Of a DNA stretch of 64,000 nt, positions 52,312 through 61,629 are shown one piece after another. The DNA comes from CAVPHV01 sp963821095 (GTDB taxonomy: Bacteria; Actinomycetota; Acidimicrobiia; Spongiisociales; UBA5794), in NCBI GenBank assembly GCA_963821095.1, contig CAWGCJ010000002.1, forward strand, positions 496,001 to 560,000, written 5' to 3'. The notes under the pieces are model-generated. The model ran no database searches. It was not told the origin of the DNA and worked only from the letters and a program-made list of their open reading frames with translations. Both the position numbers and the translations under genes were made by a program. Within the stretch, counting starts at the first letter, position 1, and each line of letters begins with the position of its first letter.

Positions 52312-53789
52312 GGTGATGCGACCTCCGATGTTGCCAGCGGCGGCCGCTCGCTGAATCCGGCGAGACGCTCCACCTCGGCGGCGACTCTGAAGAGCATTTC
52401 CTCGCCGAGCGCAGGCGCCATCACCTGAAACCCAATCGGAAGGCCCTTGGAGTCGAGCCCGATCGGCAACGAGATCCCCGGGTCTCCCGAGAGGTTGCTC
52501 AGGATGGTGCACACGTCGGACAGGTACATCGTGAGCGGGTCGTCGGTCTTCTCCCCGATCCCGAACGCCGTCGTCGGCGTGGTCGGCGAAACGAGCACAT
52601 CGACCTGCTCGTAGGCGGCTCCGAAGTCCCGACGGATCAGGGTTCTGACCCGCTGCGCCTGGCCGTAGAAGGCGTCGTAGTAGCCGGCGCTCAGGGCGTA
52701 GGTGCCGAGCAGAATGCGCCGGGTGACCTCAGGGCCAAACCCGGCGGCACGACTGTTGGCCATCATCTCCTCGGTGGTCCCACCATCGACCCGCAGGCCG
52801 TAGCGGACTCCGTCGAAGCGGGCGAGATTGGCCGAACACTCGGCCGGAGCGATCAGGTAGTAGGCAGAAAGGCCGTACTCCGCCGCCGGTAGCGACACGC
52901 TGACGACTTCCGCTCCGGCAGCGGCGAGTTGCTCGAGCATCGCTCTCGTGGCGGCTGCCACTTCGGCATCGATGCCTTCGTCGAGCAGTTCGGCAACCAC
53001 ACCGATGCGAAGGCCGGCCACACCCGCATGGATGGATCCTCCGACGGCCGGCGTCTCGCCGCGGTAGCTGGTTGCGTCGTGAGGATCGAAGCCGCTGATG
53101 CCTGCAAGCAGCATGGCGGTGTCATCCACGGTGCGGCCAAAGGGGCCGATCTGGTCGAGGGACGAGGCAAAGGCCACAAGTCCATACCGGCTGACCAGAC
53201 CGTAGGTTGGCTTCATTCCGACGATCCCGCAGAGCGCGGCGGGCTGACGAATCGATCCTCCCGTGTCGGACCCCAGCGCACCGAGCGCCGATCCGACAGC
53301 TACCGCCGCCGCGGAGCCACCGGATGATCCTCCCGGAACCCGGTCCGTATCCCACGGATTGCGGGTCGGCCCAAAGGCCGAGTTTTCGGTCGAAGAGCCC
53401 ATGGCGTACTCGTCGAGATTTGTCTTTCCGACGATGATCGCTCCGGCTTCCTTGAGGCGACGCACCGCAGTCGCGTCGTACGGGGGGCGGTAGCCGGCCA
53501 GGATCTGCGAACCGCAGGTCGTCTCGATCCCTCGGGTGCACATGTTGTCCTTGACTGCGAGGGGGATGCCGTGCAACGGGCCAAGGTCCACGCCTCGCTC
53601 TAGCGCCGCGTCGGCAGCTTCAGCTGACGCACGGGCGCCTTCTCGGTCAAGGGTCAGGAAGGCGTGAAGGTGGGCCTCGGTCACGGAAGCTCGCCGTGTC
53701 ACCGCTTCGAGCAATTCGACGGCCGTGAAATCTCCGGCCCGGAGGCCCTTGCCTGCCCCGGCAACGGTCAGGTCGGCAAGATCAGCCAT
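52308..53789 (-). CDS. gatA: Asp/Glu-tRNA amidotransferase subunit A
   Basis: The 493-residue amidase has the Ser-cis-Ser-Lys triad: Lys80 (LAVKDNM), Ser155 (PGGSSGGSA) and nucleophile Ser179 (DTGGSIRQPA). It releases ammonia from glutamine and passes it to GatB. ATG 53789 overlaps the end of gatC by eight bases. Confidence 0.95.
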   Translation of the reverse strand: MADLADLTVAGAGKGLRAGDFTAVELLEAVTRRASVTEAHLHAFLTLDREGARASAEAADAALERGVDLGPLHGIPLAVKDNMCTRGIETTCGSQILAGYRPPYDATAVRRLKEAGAIIVGKTNLDEYAMGSSTENSAFGPTRNPWDTDRVPGGSSGGSAAAVAVGSALGALGSDTGGSIRQPAALCGIVGMKPTYGLVSRYGLVAFASSLDQIGPFGRTVDDTAMLLAGISGFDPHDATSYRGETPAVGGSIHAGVAGLRIGVVAELLDEGIDAEVAAATRAMLEQLAAAGAEVVSVSLPAAEYGLSAYYLIAPAECSANLARFDGVRYGLRVDGGTTEEMMANSRAAGFGPEVTRRILLGTYALSAGYYDAFYGQAQRVRTLIRRDFGAAYEQVDVLVSPTTPTTAFGIGEKTDDPLTMYLSDVCTILSNLSGDPGISLPIGLDSKGLPIGFQVMAPALGEEMLFRVAAEVERLAGFSERPPLATSEVASP

Positions 53790-54090
53790 CGGCCGGCCCC
53801 TCGCCGCCGTCGAGGATGCGCGGCACCCTGAAGTACCCGTCCTCGTGGTCCGGTGCCTGGGCAAGCACCTCATCACGGTCCAGCGAAGGCGTCACCACGT
53901 CGGACCGAAACGAGTTGGTCATCGGCAGCGGGTGCGATGTCGGCGGCACTCCTTCGGTGGGGAGCGACTGCACCAACTCGGCGTGTTCGAGAATGTCGCC
54001 GAGCTGGCGGCCGTAGAGTTCGAGTTCCTCATCGGTCAAGGCAACTCGGGCAAGCTTGGCAACTTTGGCGATGTCGATTTCAACGGGCAT
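53782..54090 (-). CDS. gatC: Asp/Glu-tRNA amidotransferase subunit C
   Basis: The 102-residue product has the GatC pattern IAKVAKLARVALTDEELE and ends with VPRILDG. It wraps the GatA-GatB interface and stabilises the complex. It is the first gene of the gatC-gatA-gatB run, and the SRPBCC and HAD genes continue the same transcript through overlapping ends. Confidence 0.92.
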   Translation of the reverse strand: MPVEIDIAKVAKLARVALTDEELELYGRQLGDILEHAELVQSLPTEGVPPTSHPLPMTNSFRSDVVTPSLDRDEVLAQAPDHEDGYFRVPRILDGGEGPADG

Positions 54091-54246
54091 GGTCGCGGAT
54101 GCTACCGCACCCGGCCGGACAGCCCATCGGGCCATCCACACGACCTGATGACTAGTCCGTTCATCCCTCAAGGCACCCACCCCGGCTGCCGACGATAATT
54201 GGACCAGCAACTACCGTTGCCCCGCAATCGATCCCCGCGAACCAAC

Positions 54247-56794
54247 ATGCAGCAAATCCGGAGCCTGAGAGGGCCACGGAGCAGGCGCTATGTGCTTGCC
54301 GGCGTGGCCTTTGCATTCCTGCTCTCCCAGCCGGGAGTAGCGGCGGCCGACGTCGTCACCGATGACTATCCAGCGCTCGGATATCACGATTGCACCACCG
54401 CTGGGAGGGGCTTACGAGTATTCAAAGGGTTCGGTGGCGTCCTGGGCGTCGACTGCAGAGTTCGACGCGGGGACACATGCGGGCACAAGCGCCCAGGTCG
54501 CCACCGACAGCCTCACCCTTTCACGGATTGGTCCGTCCGGGGTCGCCGCCCCCGACCCGGCCAATCCGTGGTGGGACACCGAATGGGGAACCCGCCAGTG
54601 CTACGGGGTGAAGCACCCGGGATCGACCTCGGTCACCGAGTACCCGCTCGCCGTCGGGTTCCCGCTCGACTCGCTGGTTGCCGCCGGCCTCCTCCAGGCC
54701 GACTTCGGCGACCTGCGGGCCATCGCGGCCGATGGCGTGACGGAACTGCCGCTGTGGGCAGAAACGACCTATCAACAGGTGTGGGTGCAGGTTGATGCGA
54801 TCGATGCGGGCACCACGACCTCGTTCTGCCTCTACTACGCCTACGCGCCTGGAGACGCCGCGGTTCCCGCCAATCACGGTGAGGGCCCGGTCTTCACCTA
54901 CACAACCGAAAAGCCCATCTACTACACCGTGCAGTCGTCCTACACCGGAAGCCAGTCGGTCACGATCGCCAGCTACGTCCCCAACAACACGATTGTGCGG
55001 GACAACGGCGCCGGCACCGCTTCGCTCGCACTCGGCGACGGCGAAATGGGCAGGATCGGCGGCAACACGGCGGCGACCGTCTACCGGGTCCGCGGACCGA
55101 TCGCTTCCCGGGGCGGCGGTGTCGGCCACGACACCCTGGTTCCGATTTCCTGGGCAGGCACCCGGTTCGTGATCCCGTCCTACCGCACCGCCACCCCGGC
55201 CCAGCAACAGCGGATCTCGTTCTACGCACCCTTCTCCGATACGCTCATCGAGATCTATGGGGGTACCGATCCGATCGCCCTCACCACGCAGAAGCTGGCG
55301 GCGGGGACCGCAGGCAGCTGGCTCGAAAATCCGCTGGACTCAATCGACATCGGTGAGTCGGTGGTGGTGACCTCGAGTGCTCCGATCCTGCTGTATCACT
55401 CCACCGACAACGCCGAAGATGCGTTCCCGGTCTACCCCCTGACCGGCCAAGACCTCTACGGCATCTCATCAACCGCCCGGGTCGGGTTCGAGGGCTCACC
55501 ATTGGGCGGCACCGCGACCTCCGCAAGCGTCCTGCGCTCCAATGGATCGAGCTCGACGGTCTCGGGCGGGCGCGGCGACCAGATCGACCTACCCGGATCT
55601 CCCGGAGGCGGTGGCGTGGCCGACGGACTCAGGGTGCGCTTGGGAGGCGGACCGGGCAACGCCGGTGTTGCCGCCATCTCCGAAGGTGACGGCACCGGTC
55701 GCGATGCCACCACCTTCCTGCCGGAGCGTGCGCTCGACAGCCGCTATCTGATCGTCGAGAACTCGTCCTACATCGCCGTCGCCTGCCCTTCGCCCTCGGT
55801 TGACCTCACTGTGACGCAGGGATCAGGCGCCACCTCGTCGTTCACCTGCTCCGGCTCAACCGTCGGCCACGGCAAGGACACGGGCGCCCGAGCTGTCGGA
55901 GGCGGGCGAGCGATCGAGATCTCGTCCGCCGGCGACCCTTTCTACGCGTCGTTTGACCCCGCAGCGACGGGCGGAGAGACCAACCTCCTCGGAATGAAGC
56001 AGGGCCGTCAGTATGTCTATCCGTCACCAGGCGCAGGCCTGGTGAGCACCGAGGGGCTCCTGGCCGACACCGGGGTCTGGGAGAGCCAGACCATCGACAC
56101 CGGCGCCGGGACCGGAGTGTTCGGCACCATGGACTTCACCATCGACCAACCCGATGGCACCGAGGTGACGATCCAGATCGCGACCGGCGATGTCGATCCG
56201 CCGACGATCTTCCTCGGGCCCGATGGAACCACGACGTCCTACTGGACCGCGGGGTCACTGCCGTCAGTGACGGACTTCGTGCACGACGGAGACCGGTTTT
56301 TGCGGGTACGGGTGCGCCTCGCCACCAAGGACCGGATCGCAACCACGCCGATCCTCGACGACGTTGCGGTGGAGTACCACCTTCCGCAGCTCGCCAGGAA
56401 GCCGGGATCGCCGGGGCGGGTGCCCGTCGTCGGGGTGACGATTCCGGACATCACGACCCGCTACTTGCTGCGGATGCGCACCGATCAAGCCGACATCACC
56501 GGCAGTTCCGCGGCAGCCCTTTTTACCGGCGGTGCCGGCCTCGACGACCTCGACAGCGGCGTGGTCCGGTTCGTAGACGTGCGACGCGGTCTCAACTCGG
56601 TACAGTGGGCCAACGGCGGCGCCATCGACGGACCGGTGGCTTTTGATGACCTCCGCCCCCATTCGATCGTGCTCGACCAAGCGGCCTTCGGGCCGGGAAC
56701 CACCACCATCGCGTTCACCTGGCAGCTCAATGTTGACCGCCGAGGGTCGATATTCGCAGAGAACGACTTTGTGATCGAGGTCACAACCCCATGA
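54247..56794 (+). CDS. Large secreted DUF2341-type surface protein, frame broken after the signal peptide
   Basis: ATG 54247 gives a clear signal peptide (RRYVLAGVAFAFLLSQ, cleavage near GVAAA-DV) in one frame. A second frame continues for about 810 residues from near 54375. Skipping one base at about 54380 joins them as PAL-DITIAPPLGG. The body begins with a DUF2341-like domain (NPWWDTEWGTRQCYGVK, then DLRAIAADGVTELPLW and VWVQVDAIDAGTTTSFCLYY). Long beta-rich Gly/Ser/Thr regions follow, with no C-terminal anchor. Without a shift, the ATG at 54362 would yield a cytosolic, signal-less protein. The stop overlaps the next start as ATGA. The function is unknown; adhesion or a coat role is possible. 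Confidence 0.65.
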
Positions 56795-57429
56795 CAAACT
56801 CACCCGATCTGAGGCCCGGCGACCTGTCGTCGATCCCCCTCGAGGAGCTGCCGGAGCCGCTGCTCCCTGGCCCCCTCTTGGAGCCCGAGCCATACGATCT
56901 GGCCCACCACGATCAGGCGGAGCCGTCATACGAGGCGCTGGTGGGAGCGGCGGTGGTCGCGGCCGCAGCGGTGCTGCTGGCCAAGATCGTCGGAATCATT
57001 GTCATGGCCAACTTCCTGGGCGCCACCATGCTGCTGCAGCTCTGGGGGGGCTTCTTCCCCTACGTCGCCATTGTGCCCCAACCCGTCTCGGATTTCCCCA
57101 CCATCGTGACCGCATCGACCATCCTCATGGCCTTTGTTGCCGCCACGCTGATGCTGGCCCCGGTCGTACGACCTCAGCACTGGGATCGCCTCAGAATCTG
57201 GGGACGAGCGGTCGGCCTCGGCATCGTGTTCAATACGTTCACGCTCGAGATGCTTCGTGACCTGCGGTGGGGCGATGTCGTTGATTGGAAGTTAGCCTGG
57301 ATCGTGCCGATGGAACTTGCGGTTGGGGCCGCATTGTTGGCATTGGCGCTCAAGCAACCACGCTCTGTGGCCGATAAAGACAGGGAACCGCCGTATCAGG
57401 CAGACAACTCAGCGGAGGAAACGCTATGA
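56791..57429 (+). CDS. Uncharacterised four-helix membrane protein
   Basis: The 212-residue product has an acidic, proline-rich N terminus (about residues 1-45), then four hydrophobic segments, the first at AAVVAAAAVLLAKIVGIIVMA. I recognise no family. It is coupled by ATGA overlaps to the large secreted protein before it and the small secreted protein after it. That suggests a membrane partner for their export, anchoring or assembly (inference). Confidence 0.65.
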   Translation: MTNSPDLRPGDLSSIPLEELPEPLLPGPLLEPEPYDLAHHDQAEPSYEALVGAAVVAAAAVLLAKIVGIIVMANFLGATMLLQLWGGFFPYVAIVPQPVSDFPTIVTASTILMAFVAATLMLAPVVRPQHWDRLRIWGRAVGLGIVFNTFTLEMLRDLRWGDVVDWKLAWIVPMELAVGAALLALALKQPRSVADKDREPPYQADNSAEETL

Positions 57430-58079
57430 CCAATGGGATGACACGCCGCACGGCGGTGGTTCTTGTCATGCTGATGATGATTGCGGTCCCGGCGACCGCC
57501 GCCGTCATCACACAGAACTTCATGAGGGCTGACGTCAGTCTCACCGCCGCCTGCTTCACCAAGACGGCCGGTGCCGACGCTGCCCTACCCGGCTCCGGTT
57601 TCATCGAGTTTCTGGGCGGCGAAACCGTTGACGCCGGCGGAAACGTGACCTTGCTCCAGGAGACGACCAAGCTCAAGGGATTCATCGGCGACCGGATCAT
57701 CTATTCGGATGCGGTGAAGTTCAACAACTCCTGCGGCCATGCGATCCAGGTGTCGCTGGTCTCGCAGAACGACCCTGCCGGCGAACCTGCGCTCGAACCA
57801 GCCGCCGTGGCAGGCAGCGTCTGGGACTTCGTGAACGTCAAGCTCTATCTCTCCAATGTGCCCATCACAACCGACCCAGGAATCCCGACGGACTCCGATC
57901 CCGATTGGGAGTTGATGCTCACCATCGACGACGGCGGAGACGTGACCCCGGGCGGAACCGTGACCATCCCGAATTCGGGGATCCGCAGGCTGGCCTTCGT
58001 CATCGACACGCAGCACGACACTATCGAACCAATCGATGACGCCATCTTGCGTTGGACCGCCCAAGCCATCCACCCATAA
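57426..58079 (+). CDS. Uncharacterised small secreted protein
   Basis: The 217-residue product has an N-terminal hydrophobic signal (TAVVLVMLMMIAVPATAA) and a beta-rich mature part with two cysteines (TAACF, NNSCG) that could form a disulfide. The opening QNFMRADVSLTAACF is loosely like TasA/camelysin fibre subunits, but the match is weak. It ends the three-gene secreted/membrane operon. A strong hairpin follows. Confidence 0.6.
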   Translation: MTNGMTRRTAVVLVMLMMIAVPATAAVITQNFMRADVSLTAACFTKTAGADAALPGSGFIEFLGGETVDAGGNVTLLQETTKLKGFIGDRIIYSDAVKFNNSCGHAIQVSLVSQNDPAGEPALEPAAVAGSVWDFVNVKLYLSNVPITTDPGIPTDSDPDWELMLTIDDGGDVTPGGTVTIPNSGIRRLAFVIDTQHDTIEPIDDAILRWTAQAIHP

Positions 58080-58106
58080 CCAAAGAGAATCCAGAAATCA
58101 CCTACG

Positions 58107-58131
58107 ACGGCGGAGCCAACGGCTCCGCCGT
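58107..58131. terminator. Perfect 11-bp hairpin between convergent genes
   Basis: ACGGCGGAGCC (58107-58117) and GGCTCCGCCGT (58121-58131) pair perfectly around AAC and are followed by TCTT. It lies between the surface operon and the dapE stop and can serve both strands. Confidence 0.78.
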
Positions 58132-58140
58132 CTTCGGTTG

Positions 58141-59193
58141 TCAGGTGAGCAGGAACCGCCGCAGCACGGCGAAGGCGGTATCGAGGTTCGTGGTGGTCAC
58201 CGACTCACCGGCCTGGTGAGCCTGAGCGACCTCGCCGGGCCCATAGTTGACGGCGGGAATGCCACGGGCCGTGAGCCGGGCGACGTCGGTCCAGCCCTGC
58301 TTGGCGGTGATATCGCCCCCGACCAGACCTTCGAGCCTGCTCAGATGGGGATTCCCCTCGGGGACCGTGCCTGCCGGGGCGCGGTCCGTGACCTCAACCA
58401 GGTCGGCGGGCTCGGCGAGAGAGCGGAGGCGATCCTCCGCCTGGTCGACGGTGTACTTCGGCGGGAACCGATAGTTCAGGTTCACCGTGAACTCGGCGGG
58501 AAGCACGTTGTTGGCGACGCCGCCGGACGCCTTGGTGACGGAATAAACCTCCCGATACTCGAGACCATGGATGTCGACCAGGGTGGGCTGACGGGAATGC
58601 AGGGTGGCCAGCCATTCGCCCGCCTTGGTGATCGCGTTCTCCCCCAGCCAGGGACGGGCACTGTGGGCGGCCTTGCCGTGGAAGGTCACATCGGCGTTGA
58701 TCACTCCGTTGCAGCCGAGTTCGAGCGACAGGTCCGTCGGCTCCATCACAACGGCAAAGTCGGCTTCAGCGAGCCACTCGGCCCGCTCCAGTACATCCTC
58801 GAGTCCGTTGTCGTCGACTGGACCCTCTTCCTTGTCGTAGAAGACGCCGACCACGTCGTAGGGGCCGGAACGGACCTCGTCGTCCTCGAGCAGGTGGATC
58901 ATGACCGCCAAGCCCGACTTCATGTCCGAGGTACCGAGGCCGTAGATCCGGTCGCCGGCCTCTCGGGCCTCACCGTTGTCCTGCTGTTCGGGGACCGTGT
59001 CGAGATGGCCGTAGAGCACGATGAGCGGACGATCGGTGCGCTGACCGACGACCAATGCATTGCCGATCCGCTGCACCCCCTGGAGCGACCACACGGGCAA
59101 CAATCGCTCAGCAATGGCGGTGCAGATACGGCCTTCGCTACCGATGACCGAGGGAATGTTGACCAGATCGATCAGGGTTGCAGCGAGTGTCAT
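58141..59193 (-). CDS. dapE: Succinyl-diaminopimelate desuccinylase
   Basis: The 350-residue M20 metallopeptidase-fold enzyme has GHLDTVP, GTSDMKSGLAVM (bridging Asp), DKEEGP (catalytic Glu pair) and MEPTDLSLELG. It frees L,L-diaminopimelate from its succinyl form. Its start overlaps the dapD stop by four bases, and dapC and dapD precede it, which fixes the assignment against other M20 enzymes. Confidence 0.93.
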   Translation of the reverse strand: MTLAATLIDLVNIPSVIGSEGRICTAIAERLLPVWSLQGVQRIGNALVVGQRTDRPLIVLYGHLDTVPEQQDNGEAREAGDRIYGLGTSDMKSGLAVMIHLLEDDEVRSGPYDVVGVFYDKEEGPVDDNGLEDVLERAEWLAEADFAVVMEPTDLSLELGCNGVINADVTFHGKAAHSARPWLGENAITKAGEWLATLHSRQPTLVDIHGLEYREVYSVTKASGGVANNVLPAEFTVNLNYRFPPKYTVDQAEDRLRSLAEPADLVEVTDRAPAGTVPEGNPHLSRLEGLVGGDITAKQGWTDVARLTARGIPAVNYGPGEVAQAHQAGESVTTTNLDTAFAVLRRFLLT

Positions 59194-60008
59194 ACCTGGA
59201 CCCCAAAGACCCGCAGGGCCTCATTGAGCGACGTCTTTGTGTCGGTCGACGGAGCCCGCTTGCCGATGATGAGGCCGCAAGCCAGCTGGTAGGTGCCGGC
59301 GGCGAACTCACGGGGGCGGGTGCCCGGCACGACTACCGAATAGGCCGGGACTCGTCCCCGGTGCTCAACGGGCTGAGGCCCGGTCACATCGATGATGGGG
59401 ATAGACGATGACAGCGTCGTGTTGGCGCCCAGCACCGCGCCTTCCTCGACCACAACACCTTCGGTGAGGATGCTGCGGCTCCCGATGAAGGCACCGTCCT
59501 CGACGATCACCGGACGCGCCCCGGGTGGTTCCAGCACGCCCCCGATGCCAACGCCACCGGAGAGGTGGACGTTACGGCCGATCTGGGCGCACGAACCGAC
59601 GGTGGCCCACGTGTCGACCATGGTGCCCGAACCCACATGCGCCCCGATGTTGATATAGCCGGGCATCACCACGACGCCTGGTTCGCAGTAGGCGCCGTAG
59701 CGCACGGTGCCGGGCGGCACGACCCTGATACCTGCCTCTGCCAGCCCACGCTTGGTCGGAATCTTGTCGTGGTATTCGAAGGGGCCGATCTCGGAGGTCT
59801 CGAGCTCAGCCAGGCGGAAGTAGAGCATGATGGCCTCTTTGACCCACTCGTTGACGACCCAATCGCCGTCGACCTTCTCCGCCACCCGTATCTCGCCCCG
59901 ATCGAGCGCCGCGATGGTGCGTTCCACCGGACCTCTGGCCTCCCCGATCAAATCGAGGTCGGCGTAGGCCGCTTCGATGCGGGCTCGATCGCTCAGTCCG
60001 TCAGACAC
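59190..60008 (-). CDS. dapD: Tetrahydrodipicolinate N-succinyltransferase
   Basis: The 272-residue hexapeptide-repeat acyltransferase has EKVDGDWVVNEWVKEAIMLYF, MPGYINIGAHVGSGTMVDTWATVG and the left-handed helix repeats (GRNVHLSGGVGIGGVLEP). It puts succinate on tetrahydrodipicolinate. Its sequence style is that of the enterobacterial/alpha-proteobacterial DapD rather than the longer mycobacterial type. Its start overlaps the dapC end by 16 bp. Confidence 0.92.
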   Translation of the reverse strand: MSDGLSDRARIEAAYADLDLIGEARGPVERTIAALDRGEIRVAEKVDGDWVVNEWVKEAIMLYFRLAELETSEIGPFEYHDKIPTKRGLAEAGIRVVPPGTVRYGAYCEPGVVVMPGYINIGAHVGSGTMVDTWATVGSCAQIGRNVHLSGGVGIGGVLEPPGARPVIVEDGAFIGSRSILTEGVVVEEGAVLGANTTLSSSIPIIDVTGPQPVEHRGRVPAYSVVVPGTRPREFAAGTYQLACGLIIGKRAPSTDTKTSLNEALRVFGVQV

Positions 60009-61147
60009 TGCTGCACCACCTCCACGGCTGCTTCACACTCTTGCACCGTCGGCACGAGCGCCAGGCGCAAGTACCCCTCTCCCCCGGGCCCAAAGAACCG
60101 GCCCGGCGACACCACCACGCCTCCGTCGAGCAGCCGGTCGGTCGCGGCCAGATCGTCGTCAACCGCGATCCAGAGGTACAACCCGGCCTTGGACTCGACC
60201 ACATCGAGTCCGATGGCGACAAACGCCTCCCGCAGGATCTTGCGCTTGCGGGCGAAGATCTCGCGGCGCTCCGCAGCATGGTCATCATCGGACCAGGCCG
60301 CAGCCGCAGCCGCCTGCACAAAGTCCGGGGATGCCGTGCCCGTTGTGGTTCTGAGCCGCCGCAGTGCGGCAATGGCTACAGCGTCGCCGACGATGGCGCC
60401 CGACCGGTAGCCCGTCATCCCCGACCGCTTCGAACAACTGAAAAAGGTGAGCACGCCGTCGAAATCGGGTCCGGATACCTGCAGCGCCGAAGCCGGACCA
60501 CCCGGGAAGACATCTTCCTCGTAGATGTCGGCGTAGCACTCGTCGGAAAGGAACAACGCGTCCTCCGCCCGGCATCTGTCGACCAAGTCGGCAAGTTCCG
60601 CGGCCGTCGTCACCGATCCGGTCGGATTGTGCGGGGTGCAGGTCCACACCAGTCGGGTTCGCTCCCAGTCCTCGTCCGGGATGTCTTGCGCTCGCATCAC
60701 AAAATCGCCATCGAGCACGACCGGTCGAACCTCAGCTCCGGCAAAGAGGGCGCCCCGCTCGTACACCGGGTATCCCGGCGTTGGGTAGACGATCACGTCG
60801 CCGGCGGCACGGTCGATGAAGGCCAGCGGAGTGTTGAACACCGCTTCCTTGGAACCCGAGGTGGGCATCACCTGGGTGTCGGGGTCGACGGCGACATCAA
60901 ACCGGCGACCCAGGTAGTCGGAGATAGCCCGGCGCAGTTCGGGCAGACCGGCGGTGAGCGGGTACTGCGAAACCTCCGGGACGGCTGCGTGCAACGCTTC
61001 GGGGATGAATCGAGGTGTCGGCTCTCGGGGATCGCCGATGGAGAAATCGATGACTCGGACCCCGGCGTCCTGGAGGGCGCGGGCCCGCTCGTGCACGGTG
61101 GCGATCGGGTAGGCCCCGAGGTTGGCGAGTACTGGATTCAACCGCAT
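59993..61147 (-). CDS. dapC: Succinyldiaminopimelate aminotransferase
   Basis: The 384-residue class I/II PLP enzyme has TPGYPVYERGALFAGA, CTPHNPTGSVT, the cofactor-binding Lys in FFSCSKRSGMTGYRSG, and PGRFFGPGGEGYLRLA. It transfers an amino group to N-succinyl-2-amino-6-ketopimelate. Linkage to dapD and dapE supports this over other aminotransferases. I chose ATG 61147 because MRLNPVLANLGAYP is the usual start. Confidence 0.9.
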   Translation of the reverse strand: MRLNPVLANLGAYPIATVHERARALQDAGVRVIDFSIGDPREPTPRFIPEALHAAVPEVSQYPLTAGLPELRRAISDYLGRRFDVAVDPDTQVMPTSGSKEAVFNTPLAFIDRAAGDVIVYPTPGYPVYERGALFAGAEVRPVVLDGDFVMRAQDIPDEDWERTRLVWTCTPHNPTGSVTTAAELADLVDRCRAEDALFLSDECYADIYEEDVFPGGPASALQVSGPDFDGVLTFFSCSKRSGMTGYRSGAIVGDAVAIAALRRLRTTTGTASPDFVQAAAAAAWSDDDHAAERREIFARKRKILREAFVAIGLDVVESKAGLYLWIAVDDDLAATDRLLDGGVVVSPGRFFGPGGEGYLRLALVPTVQECEAAVEVVQQCLTD

Positions 61148-61209
61148 CGGAGGCACGGTAGCCGCGTCTGGGTTCTCCTCAGGCCGGCGCGGTCGTATCA
61201 TGCTCGGCC

Positions 61210-61611
61210 GTGACCCCCACTCGCCATCGTGTCGTCCTCATGCTGCTCGGCATCGCCCTTGTCGTTGTCGTCGCGCTGGCAATCGTCTTGGCGCCAAGCG
61301 GTCGTGAAGTCCCGATTCCGGCTGCGGTTGAGTCGGTCAATCCCGCAGATCAGGCAACCGTGCTGTATCAAACGGATCTCGAGATCAACATGCAGCCCGG
61401 CTACGACCTCGACATCTACGTCGATGGCATCCTGATCCCGACGGGTGAGATTGATCGCGTGGAACCCACCGGTGTCTACCGCTGGCGCCCAGGTCCGGGC
61501 AAGACGTTCGAACGGTGGGCTCCGGGCATGCACAGTGTCCAAATCACGTGGGAGAAGGTGGCCGGTGCACCTGAGGTCGGCGAGTACCGCTGGGTCTTTC
61601 GCGTCCAGTAG
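61210..61611 (+). CDS. Uncharacterised N-terminally membrane-anchored protein
   Basis: The 133-residue product has one hydrophobic N-terminal segment (VVLMLLGIALVVVVALAIVLA), then an external beta-rich domain with DIYVDGILIPTGEID and VEPTGVYRWRPGPG. No family is recognised. It starts with GTG 61210, diverges from dapC across 62 bp and converges with ligA. Confidence 0.65.
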   Translation: MTPTRHRVVLMLLGIALVVVVALAIVLAPSGREVPIPAAVESVNPADQATVLYQTDLEINMQPGYDLDIYVDGILIPTGEIDRVEPTGVYRWRPGPGKTFERWAPGMHSVQITWEKVAGAPEVGEYRWVFRVQ

Positions 61612-61629
61612 CTGCGTCCGGCCGGCGGC

